A stretch of 64,000 bases of DNA, taken from contig JANQQP010000017.1 in the NCBI GenBank assembly GCA_028285005.1, positions 45,045 through 109,044 on the forward strand, given 5' to 3'. The position numbers and the translations under genes were made by a program. The DNA is from Dehalococcoidia bacterium. Its GTDB lineage: Bacteria > Chloroflexota > Dehalococcoidia > Lucifugimonadales > Lucifugimonadaceae. The notes beneath the pieces are model-generated. The model saw only the letters and a program-made list of their open reading frames with translations, searched no databases and was not told the DNA's origin. How positions within the stretch are numbered: the first letter of the stretch is position 1; each line of letters opens with the position of its first letter. This document shows, piece after piece, positions 33,535 through 41,493 of the stretch.

Positions 33535-35058
33535 TTAAGCTGCCTGCTCCCAGAACTCAGTCCCTGACCCCTCATCTCCATTACCGCCGCTGATACTTAC
33601 GCCGGCCGGTCTCAGCGGCACGTCAAAGCTCATCGTCGTGCCCTCTTCGGGGACACTGCTCACGGAAATCTTTCCGCCGTGTCCCTCGATGATCTGCTTG
33701 GCCAGCACGAGCCCGATGCCCGCGCCATCAACATGCGGGTTTTCCGCGCGCCAGAACATCTCGAAAATGTGTTCCTGGTCCTCGTCCGAGATGCCGATGC
33801 CTTCGTCGATTACATCAACGTGCAGGTTGCTGATGTCGACATCAGCAACCAGTCTCACCCTCGATCCGTTCGGCGAGTACTTGCTGGCGTTGCTGACAAG
33901 GTTCGAGAACACCTGGATCAGGCGGCCACGGTCACCGGTCATCCTTCCAAGGTCCTGCTCCGCCTCGATCTTCAGCATCTGCTGCCGCATATTCAGATCG
34001 TGCGAGAGCGAATCCGCCACCTCGTCGAGAACCGGCCGTAACTCAAACTCGTGGTTCACGATCTCAAGCGTGTCGACCGTTGACTGCGAAGCATGAGCCA
34101 GGTCTGACACCAGCCTGTTCAACTGGGCTCCGTTGCGACGCGCCGTGCTCAGCTGTTCAAGCTGGCGCTCGGTCAGGTTGCCGGTGCGGTTGCGCAGCAC
34201 GAGGTCCAGGAAAGAGACAAGCGATGCGAGCGGGTTCGAAAGCTCGTGCGATATCGCAGATATGAAGCGGCTCTTCGACTGGTTCAGGTCGTTCAGTTCA
34301 CGGTTCCTGCGCCCCAGCCTCTCCTGCTGAATGCGCTCTACCGCAAGAGTCTTCTCATTGCGGCGCCAGATACGCACATCAGCTGCCAGCACAAACGCCA
34401 GCAGCACTAGGAAAACACCGCTAAGGCTGATCAACGTCGTGCGCAGCACCGTGCTTCGAGACTCTTCCAACAGGCCAGCGACGCCCGGAGGCACAGCCCT
34501 TGAGACTCCAAGCACCTGTACTGGCTCTCCGGACCGTTCGCCAACCAGCGGCACAAAGCTGATCACCAGGTCAGCGGCGTCGGCCGGGGCTTCGGGCTCA
34601 GTCAGGCCATCGGTGATGATGCTTGAGACGATCTCGCCGCCTAGCGTCTTGCTCAGATCGGTTTCGGCAAGCTGCGAGACCATCACTCCGCCGTCCGACG
34701 ACGACCAGAGCAGCACTCCGCCCGTGTCGTAGATGGCGAGCCCCGCGATATCCAGTGCTTGCAGCACAGTCGGCGCGGTGATCTGGAGCGTGGTCGAGTT
34801 GAACGCTGGAGTTGGTATGAACTCAGACGGAGCGCCGAAGATCGGCGGGTTCACGGCTTCGTCTGGCGCATCGTCCGCCAGTAACTGACTGACCAGCGTC
34901 GCGATGAACCTCGCATCCCGCTCAGACTGGGCTTCGGTCAGGCGTAGCAGGCTGCGCTCGGCCGAGTCAGACATCAGCGAATTGACCGCGATTGCCCCTG
35001 CGCCGATGGTCAGGGCGCTGAAGATCACGAACACGATTGTCAGTTGAAATCGCTTCAT
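33535..35058 (-). CDS. Membrane sensor histidine kinase
   Basis: 507 residues. Two membrane helices (about 7-28 and 208-228) enclose an extracellular sensor of about 180 residues resembling a PAS/Cache-like fold (ALDIAGLAIYDTGGVLLWSS). The H-box is AISHELSNPLASLVSFLDL, with Asn in place of the usual Thr before Pro. N-box NLVSNASKYSPNG, G1 DEGIGI, F-box FEMFWR and G2 GAGIGLVLAKQIIEGHGG are intact. It sits 17 bases after an exported Ig-like protein gene and 30 before the metalloprotease gene, so all three are probably one operon. No response regulator is adjacent; the PhoB-like genes elsewhere could serve. Confidence 0.9.
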   Translation of the reverse strand: MKRFQLTIVFVIFSALTIGAGAIAVNSLMSDSAERSLLRLTEAQSERDARFIATLVSQLLADDAPDEAVNPPIFGAPSEFIPTPAFNSTTLQITAPTVLQALDIAGLAIYDTGGVLLWSSSDGGVMVSQLAETDLSKTLGGEIVSSIITDGLTEPEAPADAADLVISFVPLVGERSGEPVQVLGVSRAVPPGVAGLLEESRSTVLRTTLISLSGVFLVLLAFVLAADVRIWRRNEKTLAVERIQQERLGRRNRELNDLNQSKSRFISAISHELSNPLASLVSFLDLVLRNRTGNLTERQLEQLSTARRNGAQLNRLVSDLAHASQSTVDTLEIVNHEFELRPVLDEVADSLSHDLNMRQQMLKIEAEQDLGRMTGDRGRLIQVFSNLVSNASKYSPNGSRVRLVADVDISNLHVDVIDEGIGISDEDQEHIFEMFWRAENPHVDGAGIGLVLAKQIIEGHGGKISVSSVPEEGTTMSFDVPLRPAGVSISGGNGDEGSGTEFWEQAA

Positions 35059-35075
35059 CGCTGACTGGAGCCGCT

Positions 35076-35714
35076 CTAGCTCTTTACCTCCACCACCTGT
35101 GAAACCACGTGCTCGCCGCCGTCCATCAACTCGTACTCAAATGAGTCGGTGCCATCGCCGGATCCATCAGGCACATACAAAATCTGGTTCGGACCGATCA
35201 CTGTGGCCGTTCCATGCGCTGGCGGCGACTTAATGCTCAGCTCTGGGTTCACCAACCCACTCAAGGTCCGAGGACTTATCGAGATCACGACTTCGCTCAT
35301 CGCCGGAACGGGCGTAGCCGAGTTCAGCAGCTCGAGAATCTCCTCGATAGTCGGCTCACCGGGCACTTGGGTCGGTAGAACCGGAACCTCAGTCGGTCTG
35401 CCTTCCGGCGCCAGTTGCCCGCCTGAGATTCCCGCATTCAGCAACTGGCCCAGCCGCCGCTCGACCTCTTCTGAATCCAGGTTGGAGATATCGTCAGGCA
35501 CCGTTACATCGCTGGGAGGCAGCGGATCTTCGGCCCCGGCTGGCGCAAGCCCCGCAGAACAGGCCAGTGCAGCCACCAGGAAAAGACTCAGCGAGGATGC
35601 GACAACCGAACGCCGCCAGATCGTTCCGGACACGTGTGACCGAACGAGTCCGCCGAACAACGGACTCGATCTCCGCCGTGCCGCAGACTCCAGGTTGTCG
35701 AAGCTACTTCGCAT
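35076..35714 (-). CDS. Exported protein with cadherin/Ig-like C-terminal domain
   Basis: 212 residues. A basic leader and hydrophobic stretch (VVASSLSLFLVAALACSAGL) form a signal peptide or lipoprotein anchor; the cysteine lies in ALAC, a possible lipobox. A Pro-rich low-complexity middle (VPVLPTQVPGEP) is followed by one beta-sandwich repeat with ILYVPDGSGDGTDSFEYEL, the pattern of cadherin-like/VCBS-type Ig domains of bacterial surface proteins. First gene of the operon with the histidine kinase and metalloprotease; it could act as a surface partner of the sensor. The function is inferred only from context. The start may be ATG 35714 or a later site nearer the hydrophobic segment. Confidence 0.68.
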   Translation of the reverse strand: MRSSFDNLESAARRRSSPLFGGLVRSHVSGTIWRRSVVASSLSLFLVAALACSAGLAPAGAEDPLPPSDVTVPDDISNLDSEEVERRLGQLLNAGISGGQLAPEGRPTEVPVLPTQVPGEPTIEEILELLNSATPVPAMSEVVISISPRTLSGLVNPELSIKSPPAHGTATVIGPNQILYVPDGSGDGTDSFEYELMDGGEHVVSQVVEVKS

Positions 35715-36138
35715 ATTGGCTAATCGTGACGGTGAGATAGAGCTTTGCCTGACCGCCCATGACTCACCAGCAGCGCCCCTCTGTGCGCGGCCGCGTGGTC
35801 TCTAATACCTACACTCCATGATTGGCTCAATCTCCACACTGGTGGTGAGACACACCGGTCATGGTGGTGAGCCTCTCCGTGTGCTCTCGGTTGGATTACT
35901 GAGTGCGAATTCAAACCCCAGTTCAGCTGGCCGCGAGTTGAACCATGCTTCGACAGGGTGTGCGTGGCGTGGTGGGGCAGAGTGGTGCGGCGCGACGAAC
36001 TGAGCCTGATGGCTAAGGCCGACCTCTTCTCCGGGGTAATTTCAGGCCAGCGAAGGCCGCGACTCAGGACCAGACGCAGTGTTACTCTTTGGCCCGGCCT
36101 CATACGGTTTCGCGAGCCAACAAACAGGAGAGCGACAG
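35715..36138. other. Intergenic region between divergent genes
   Basis: About 420 bases. A 149-codon minus frame at 35720-36169 has an Arg/His/Ser-rich composition typical of a spurious frame and overlaps the CoA-transferase start. Only the ribosome site GGAG before TTG 36139 is clear. Confidence 0.45.
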
Positions 36139-37341
36139 TTGACCAACAACGGCCACCTGGGACCGACACAGGGCATGCCCTTGTCCGGACTGCGAGTCCT
36201 GGATCTGACCCGCGTCCGATCCGGCCCGACCTGCGTGCGGCAACTTGCGGACTGGGGCGCAGACGTCATCAAGATTGAGGCGCCGCCGGACGGCAAGGAA
36301 GCGCTGGGCGGCGAGCGTGATGGCTTCGATTTCCAGAACCTTCACCGCAACAAACGCTCCATCACCATCAACCTGAAGGCAGATGCAGGAAAAGAGGTCT
36401 TCTTCAAGCTGGTCAAAGAGGCCGACGTGGTCGTCGAAAACTACAGACCCGGCGTCAAGTTCAGGCTCGGCATCGACTACGACTCGCTGGCAGCCGTAAA
36501 CCCTCGCATCGTCCTCGGCAGCATCTCCGGTTTCGGCCAGGACGGCCCGTACGCAGACCGACCCGGCTTCGACCAGATAGCGCAGGGCATGGGCGGCCTC
36601 ATGTCGATCACTGGCGAGCCTGGCGGTGGGCCGCTGAGAGTGGGCATCCCGATCGCAGACCTCTGCGCCGGAATGTTCTGCGCCCAGGGTATCCTGCTGG
36701 CGCTCATCGAACGAGAAAAGTCTGGCAAAGGGCAGTGGGTCAAGACCTCTTTGCTCGAAGCACAGATCCAGATGCTCGACTTCCAGGCAGCTCGCTATCT
36801 CAAGGACCAGGAAGTGCCGGTCAGCGCAGGCAATGACCACCCGACCAGCATCCCGACTGGCGTCTTCCCGACTGCCGACGGTCACATCAACATCGCAGTT
36901 GCAGGTCAGCAGATCTACGAACGCTTCTGCCGCGCCGTCAACGCCGAAAACCTGATTACAGATGAGCGGTTCGCCACGGCGGCTGCCCGCTCAGACAACC
37001 GGAAGGAGATGAACGCCGCCATCGGGGCCATCACCTGCAAAGAGAGTTCGCAGCACTGGATTGAGCTTCTCAATGAGGCGGGTTGCCCGTGCGGTCCGAT
37101 CTACTCGATGGACGGCGTTTTCGAAGACCCGCAGGTCCAGCACCTCGGCATGGCGGTGCCGGTCGACCACCCTAGGCTGGGCGAGTTCCCGCTGGTCAAC
37201 CAGGCGATCAAGATGAGCCGCACGCCGTCCTCTGTACGCACCGCGACCCCTGAGCAGGGTGAGCACACCGACGCCGTGCTGGCAGAGCTAGGCTATGACG
37301 CCGGCACCATCGAACAGATGCACGAATCAGGAGCGGTGTAG
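36139..37341 (+). CDS. CaiB/BaiF family CoA-transferase (family III)
   Basis: About 400 residues. Family features are LSGLRVLDLTRVRSGPTCVR, LADWGADVIKIEAP, the NKRSITINLK motif, ENYRPGVKFRLGIDY and RPGFDQIAQGMGGLMSITG, whose Asp is the expected nucleophile that forms the acyl anhydride with the carboxylate substrate. These enzymes move CoA between organic acids. Substrate unknown. TTG 36139 is favoured because GGAG lies eight bases upstream; ATG 36175 would trim 12 residues and also leave the fold intact. Followed after an inverted-repeat element by a crotonase-family gene, which could act on the CoA ester. Confidence 0.92.
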   Translation: MTNNGHLGPTQGMPLSGLRVLDLTRVRSGPTCVRQLADWGADVIKIEAPPDGKEALGGERDGFDFQNLHRNKRSITINLKADAGKEVFFKLVKEADVVVENYRPGVKFRLGIDYDSLAAVNPRIVLGSISGFGQDGPYADRPGFDQIAQGMGGLMSITGEPGGGPLRVGIPIADLCAGMFCAQGILLALIEREKSGKGQWVKTSLLEAQIQMLDFQAARYLKDQEVPVSAGNDHPTSIPTGVFPTADGHINIAVAGQQIYERFCRAVNAENLITDERFATAAARSDNRKEMNAAIGAITCKESSQHWIELLNEAGCPCGPIYSMDGVFEDPQVQHLGMAVPVDHPRLGEFPLVNQAIKMSRTPSSVRTATPEQGEHTDAVLAELGYDAGTIEQMHESGAV

Positions 37342-37368
37342 GCGATACAAAGACGTTCCGACCCGCTA

Positions 37369-37555
37369 TCTGTCATCCCGACCAACGCGGAGGGATCTGA
37401 CCTATCGCTGTCCATCAACCCGAATCTTCAACAGCAACGCGACACCCAGGAAAGTCAAGAAACACCATCAACTCCGCATCCAACGCCGCCACCCGAATAG
37501 CTCGGTAGTCCATGTGAGCCCAGTCAGATCCCTCCGCGTTGGTCGGGATGACAGA
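37369..37555. mobile_element. MITE-like element with perfect 33-bp inverted ends
   Basis: A 187-bp element whose first 33 bases (TCTGTCATCCCGACCAACGC...) are the exact reverse complement of its last 33 (37523-37555). The 121-base interior has no open frame of note. The inverted ends match the right half of the family A repeats at 1243 and 14329. It fills the gap between the CaiB and crotonase genes and ends eight bases before the crotonase start, so it contributes that gene's leader. No target-site duplication is evident. Confidence 0.72.
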
Positions 37556-37563
37556 GAAAAACC

Positions 37564-38367
37564 ATGACCCTGCTGCAACTCAAAACCGAAAAGATGATCG
37601 CCAACGTCGAGAACGGCGTCGGCTGGATGACCTTCAACCAGCCCAAAAGGCGCAACGCCGTCTCATTCGAGATGTGGCAGGCCATCCCCGAGATCATCGA
37701 ATCTTTCGCCGCAGACCCCGCCGTCCGTGTTGTCGTCATGAAAGGCGCGGGCGACAAGGCCTTCGTCTCCGGGGCGGATATCTCAGAGTTCGAAACGCTA
37801 CGCAGCACACCAGAGCAGATCGAGGTCTACGAACGCACATCTGGAGCAGCAGGCCGCGCTATGCGCTCGCTCGAAAAGCCGCTCATCGCCATGATCCGAG
37901 GCTTCTGCGTCGGCGGCGGCCTCGCCATCTCACTCGCAGCAGACCTGCGCATCACCGCAGACGACGGACAGTTCGGCGTTCCCGCCGCAAAACTCGGTCT
38001 CGGCTACGGCTACAGCGGCATCAAGGAGCTTATGAGCCTCGTCGGCCCCTCCTACGCCAAGGAGATCTTCTTCACCGGCCGCCGTTTCAATGCTGAAGAG
38101 GCGCATCACATGGGTCTCGTGAACAAGGTTGTTCCGGTAGCCGATCTCGAAGCTGAGACGACCGCATACGCCGAGATCATCGCAGGCAATGCGCCGCTCA
38201 CCGTGAAGGCTGCCAAAGCGGCGGTCAACGAAGGCGTAAAAGACCCCGCTGACCGCGATCTAGAAACGGTCGCCGAGATGGTCAAGGCCTGCTTCGACAG
38301 TGAGGACTACAAAGAGGGCCGCCGGGCCTTCATGGAGAAGCGCCCGCCGCAGTTCCAGGGCCGATGA
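37564..38367 (+). CDS. Enoyl-CoA hydratase/isomerase (crotonase) family protein
   Basis: 267 residues with the crotonase fold. The first oxyanion-hole segment is FVSGADISEF and the second GFCVGGGLAISLAADLRI; FGVPAAKLGLGYGYSGIKEL and FFTGRRFNAEEAHHMGLVNKV follow. In classical hydratases two glutamates act as catalytic base and acid (in GGGCELA and PE-type motifs); here the matching positions read GGGLAIS and VPAAKLG, so both appear to be replaced. It is more likely an isomerase, hydrolase or other crotonase reaction. Probably paired with the upstream CoA-transferase. The start lies in the flank of the MITE-like element. Confidence 0.88.
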   Translation: MTLLQLKTEKMIANVENGVGWMTFNQPKRRNAVSFEMWQAIPEIIESFAADPAVRVVVMKGAGDKAFVSGADISEFETLRSTPEQIEVYERTSGAAGRAMRSLEKPLIAMIRGFCVGGGLAISLAADLRITADDGQFGVPAAKLGLGYGYSGIKELMSLVGPSYAKEIFFTGRRFNAEEAHHMGLVNKVVPVADLEAETTAYAEIIAGNAPLTVKAAKAAVNEGVKDPADRDLETVAEMVKACFDSEDYKEGRRAFMEKRPPQFQGR

Positions 38368-38407
38368 GGGCCGGTCGCAGGCTGTGTGAGGATTGGAGGG
38401 CAGTCCG

Positions 38408-39286
38408 TTGACAACCTTGATTCGGTGGTTGATCGCGCTCATCGAAAGACTCAATAGCAGGTCACAATCAGTCGGTCGGCGACTCACTAGGAAGACCAAG
38501 ATGCCTTCAGTGAACACGGATCTCTACTCAGTAAGCGTCCGATTTCGTCAGCGAGCCGTTGCCCAGAGTGATGCGCTTCAGGACGATGCTCCATCTGACG
38601 CGCGCTCGGACTTCTGGAGCCAGGCACTATCGTGGCGCATTACCGGACAGGAGAGTTTGGATCAGCCCTTACCGACTGATGCGGTGATTCAGGCCCAAGA
38701 GCGCGAATTCGCCACGTCGTTTCCCACCGTACTTCACAGGCGATTGGTGAACCACTTTGCTTCAAACGACGTGGTGTACCTCGATCAACGCTCCAACATC
38801 GGGCTACTTCCCTTGGTGATATTCGAGGTCAAATCGATCGGCTACGGCAGCCTTGAGTTCGTGATCGGTGTAATCGGACTCGAAAACCTATTGAGGCTCT
38901 TCGACAACAACATTGACTTGATTTCAGGGTTTATGGCAGCCAACGTAGCACCGGCCGCAGCGGATGTGCTATTGACACCCGCTGGTCTACTGGATGTTCG
39001 TGTAAACGAGCTACCCGGTGTACGGGCAGTAGCCAGCGAATTTGGTCGATCGATCGAGCCTTCAGCCGTTTCGAGCCAGCGGCACGGGCTAGTGTGGGCT
39101 CTTGTCAACACATCGCTGTTGGTACCCGTTGCTCTTGGATTCTTCGTGCTCTGGCTTGCATTTGACCAAATTAGAGATGAGCGATCGAGTATCGAGCAAA
39201 GGACTCAATTCCTGGATGCGCGGGAATCGGAATTCATCGAATCGTTGATTGCCAGAATCGAGGATCTAGAGCAGGAAAAGCAGTAG
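38408..39286 (+). CDS. Membrane-anchored protein with coiled coil, unknown function
   Basis: About 292 residues. TTG 38408 is chosen because GGAGGG lies seven bases upstream; the frame extends back to 38393 through that site. The N-terminal 30 residues are amphipathic and basic. The middle (VVYLDQRSNIGLLPLVIFEV, GYGSLEFVIGVIGLENLLRL) has a mixed hydrophobic pattern. A clear membrane helix is at about 235-255 (LVNTSLLVPVALGFFVLWLA), followed by a Glu/Arg-rich coiled coil to the end (SIEQRTQFLDARESEFIESL). No family recognised. GC is lower than in neighbouring genes, so acquisition by transfer is possible. Confidence 0.62.
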   Translation: MTTLIRWLIALIERLNSRSQSVGRRLTRKTKMPSVNTDLYSVSVRFRQRAVAQSDALQDDAPSDARSDFWSQALSWRITGQESLDQPLPTDAVIQAQEREFATSFPTVLHRRLVNHFASNDVVYLDQRSNIGLLPLVIFEVKSIGYGSLEFVIGVIGLENLLRLFDNNIDLISGFMAANVAPAAADVLLTPAGLLDVRVNELPGVRAVASEFGRSIEPSAVSSQRHGLVWALVNTSLLVPVALGFFVLWLAFDQIRDERSSIEQRTQFLDARESEFIESLIARIEDLEQEKQ

Positions 39287-39322
39287 CTGATCTCGTCACC
39301 ACACTGGTGCTCGAGATGACCC

Positions 39323-39862
39323 TCAGCCGCCCGTCAGCCAGTTCCAGAAGTCTTCGGCGAGGTCGGTCGCAACCCACTGGTCGAAGAACTGCTCGCCGTG
39401 TAGCGACCATTCCTGCAGCATCTTCAGGCCCAACGCTACCAGCAACCAGAACGCTATCCGCGGTCGAGTGAACTCGTACTTCGGCCACCAGTGCTTGAAC
39501 GCCGCAATGCCCACGAACCAGAACTCGAACACATTCGGGAACGCCAGCAGCACGGTGCGAGAGTCGTTGAACGCGAACACAACGAAACCGATCATCCGGT
39601 AGGCGAACAGCGCCACTGCGACGTTTCGGACCGGACCCTCCCAACGCAGCGCGACCACTAGGAAGGTGAACATGTAGACAAGGTCGAGCCACTTGTCGAA
39701 GTTCTGGTAGTCGCCGAGGCCGCCGAGGTCCAGCCAGCCGCGCCAGAACAGGTCTGAGAAATCGACGAGGATGGCGATGAGTGCGCCGGCGAAGGCCCAG
39801 CGGAGCACAGGCAGCGACCCGCCAACGCGGATCAGGCCGATCACAAGCTGCTCAGCCGTCAA
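39323..39862 (-). CDS. Small polytopic membrane protein, unknown function
   Basis: 179 residues with about four hydrophobic helices (LRWAFAGALIAILVDFSDLF, LVYMFTFLVVALRW, VAVALFAYRMIGFVVFAF, IAFWLLVALGLKML) and many Trp/Phe residues. No family recognised with confidence. It starts ten bases after the peroxiredoxin-like selenoprotein gene on the same strand, so the two are likely cotranscribed. There are no cysteines, so it is not itself a thiol redox partner. Confidence 0.68.
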   Translation of the reverse strand: MTAEQLVIGLIRVGGSLPVLRWAFAGALIAILVDFSDLFWRGWLDLGGLGDYQNFDKWLDLVYMFTFLVVALRWEGPVRNVAVALFAYRMIGFVVFAFNDSRTVLLAFPNVFEFWFVGIAAFKHWWPKYEFTRPRIAFWLLVALGLKMLQEWSLHGEQFFDQWVATDLAEDFWNWLTGG

Positions 39863-39872
39863 CGTGCCCGTC

Positions 39873-40505
39873 CTACGTGCTTGAACTCACCAGCTCAACC
39901 TGCTCCAGGATGTCGTCTACATCTACCTGGTGCGTGTATCGCCTGCCGACATCCCGCCAGGCAATCTCATTACCTTCTGTGATCAGCCAGACCGATGCAG
40001 AAGCCAGCCCATCGCCATGCAGATTGAAAACTCCGTACGACTCTGGAATCGATGAGTCCTTCGACGTGTAAAGAATCGGGAACTCCGCGCCGAACCTGGC
40101 AACAGCCTCGCCCGCGCCGCCAAGGTCATCGGTGCTTATCGCTACGATCTCGGCACCGGCCGCCGTCACATCCTCGTAGTGTTTCTGCAGCTCAACTAGC
40201 TGCCTGCGACAGAAGGTTCACCAGAACGCCCTGTAGAACACCAGCACAACCGGCTGTTCCGAGGACAGTTCGGAGAGCGTTACGTTAGAGCCATTGGCGC
40301 TGGGAAGAGTGAAGTCCGGCGCCACTTCGATCTGAGCGTGCAGCGGAGCATCGACAGGCACGGAAGTAGGAGTTGATCGTACTTGAGCAGTGGGAGCCTG
40401 TGCCGAGTCGCTCCGTTCGCCATCTTCAGAAGCTCCGCAGGCGATCGCCGCCATCGCCGCCAAAGCAAGCGCAGCCAACACAGTGTTCCGGACGGCAGCC
40501 TTCAT
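39873..40505 (-). CDS. Peroxiredoxin/AhpC-TSA-like lipoprotein with in-frame UGA (UxxC): putative selenoprotein
   Basis: Read through one UGA codon (40218-40220, minus strand), the frame gives a 210-residue protein. The N-terminus is a lipoprotein signal (LAALALAAMAAIAC), followed by a linker and a thioredoxin-fold domain starting APDFTLPSANGSNVTLSEL. The redox site reads VVLVFYRAFW-U-TFCRRQL: UGA takes the place of the first Cys of the FYR-x2-W-C-x2-C motif seen in AhpC/TSA-like redoxins, and the second Cys is kept. The rest of the fold (EIVAISTDDLGG, FPILYTSKDSSIPESYGVF, the C-terminal helix) is intact. A hairpin lies at SECIS distance. Conventional calling would split this into 95- and 98-residue pieces. 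GAGAGGGG precedes the ATG. Confidence 0.85.
40187..40203 (-). promoter_or_regulatory. Putative bacterial SECIS hairpin of the peroxiredoxin-like gene
   Basis: On the coding strand GCAGCT pairs perfectly with AGCTGC around the loop AGUUG. The loop G is 22 bases after the UGA, in the second loop position, as typical of bacterial SECIS elements. Confidence 0.62.
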
Positions 40506-40597
40506 AAGCCCCTCTCGAAGTCAAGCAATCAAATACTCGCCAACCAACTTACCCGAACGGCCGGAGCAGAATCTATCGCTAGACGTGAAATCGCCAC

Positions 40598-41377
40598 CTA
40601 CTTCACACCATCCTGCGGTGCGTAGCCAAGCACCTCTTTGGCGTGTGAGTTGTCCCGGAACAGCTTCCGGTTGTCCGAAGTCGCCCAGAAAATGTCGAAC
40701 TTCAACTCAGGCGGCGCTTCGATGCATTTGATCGTGAGCTGCTGCAAGTCCCGGTAGCTCGACCAGTTCGCCTGCCCACGTCCCGGACCCGCCTTGTCCT
40801 CGGGCCCACAGCTCGAAATCCGTAGATTGATCACCGACATGTCTGACGTCAGCGCGTAGTAGCGCCCGAGGTCTTCTCCGAACAGTTTCGTCACTCCGTA
40901 AAGCGTGATCGGCTTCGGCTCCGAAAACTCGTTGACCATGTCCCACGAGTCTGGAATCGGCACATCCTCGGTCGAAACCAGGCTCCTGTATGGCTCCTCC
41001 CACTCGTAGCCATTCGCCGTTGCGCCCGAGCTCGCCAGGATCACTCTCGACACTCCCGACCGCTTCGCAACTTCGCACACGTTGTACGCGCCGATGATGT
41101 TGTTGTGCAGCATGTCTTCCCACGGCGCGTCCATGCCGTTCAGACTGCTCTGACCGCCGTCAGCCGCGAGGTTCAGCACCACATCTACGCCCTTCATCGC
41201 CGGATAGAGCGATTCGATATCAGCGATGTCCGCCTTGAAAACTCTCTCATCCGGCAGACCTTCGACGCCGCTTCGAGAGAGCGCACTCAGCTCGTAACGC
41301 TCTTCCAACGCAGGCCTGAGCGCCCGGCCAACAACGCCGTTCAGTCCGGTCACAAGCAGTCTCAATTTCTCGGCCAT
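40598..41377 (-). CDS. NAD-dependent epimerase/dehydratase family protein (extended SDR)
   Basis: 259 residues. The N-terminal Rossmann motif LLVTGLNGVVGRALRPAL (TGxxGxxG variant), VDVVLNLAADGG, the Ser in VILASSGATANGYEWEE and the catalytic YGVTKLFGEDL (Y-x3-K) are all present. The C-terminal substrate-binding part is short, so the protein is at the small end of extended SDRs, similar to uronate dehydrogenase-like members. AAGGAG lies upstream of the ATG. Its leader contains a strong terminator hairpin (41410-41433). It is divergent from the NmrA-like gene across 116 bases. Confidence 0.86.
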   Translation of the reverse strand: MAEKLRLLVTGLNGVVGRALRPALEERYELSALSRSGVEGLPDERVFKADIADIESLYPAMKGVDVVLNLAADGGQSSLNGMDAPWEDMLHNNIIGAYNVCEVAKRSGVSRVILASSGATANGYEWEEPYRSLVSTEDVPIPDSWDMVNEFSEPKPITLYGVTKLFGEDLGRYYALTSDMSVINLRISSCGPEDKAGPGRGQANWSSYRDLQQLTIKCIEAPPELKFDIFWATSDNRKLFRDNSHAKEVLGYAPQDGVK

Positions 41378-41409
41378 TTGCAGTGGCTCCTTGCCTTGCG
41401 AACGTCAAA

Positions 41410-41433
41410 AAAAGGGGGCAACGCGCCGTTGCC
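41410..41433 (-). terminator. Terminator-like hairpin in the leader of the SDR gene
   Basis: On the minus strand GGCAACG-GCG-CGTTGCC is followed by CCCTTTTTTT, ending about 33 bases upstream of the SDR start codon. It could act as an attenuator or stop antisense reading out of the NmrA region. Confidence 0.6.
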
Positions 41434-41437
41434 AATT

Positions 41438-41455
41438 TAGTTGTAGACTCAACTA
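41438..41455. promoter_or_regulatory. Palindromic operator candidate between divergent genes
   Basis: TAGTTG-TAGACT-CAACTA is a perfect 6-6-6 inverted repeat. It overlaps a possible promoter for the NmrA-like gene (TTGCCA, 18 bases, CTATCT). Spacing and symmetry fit a dimeric winged-helix repressor, but no regulator gene is adjacent. Confidence 0.45.
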
Positions 41456-41493
41456 TCTAGTTTCGAGGGACGTAGAAAAAGGGGTGAAGAAAG

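Noticed and set aside
35720-36169. Minus-strand 149-codon frame in the gap before the CaiB gene
   Set aside because: Composition is unlike the coding genes here, with no ribosome site or domain pattern.
36100-36885. Minus-strand open frame of 261 codons opposite the CaiB gene
   Set aside because: Mirror of a strongly supported CoA-transferase; no independent features.
39873-40169. Stand-alone 98-residue thioredoxin-fold fragment
   Set aside because: It is the part of the peroxiredoxin-like protein after the UGA; the full frame reaches 40505.
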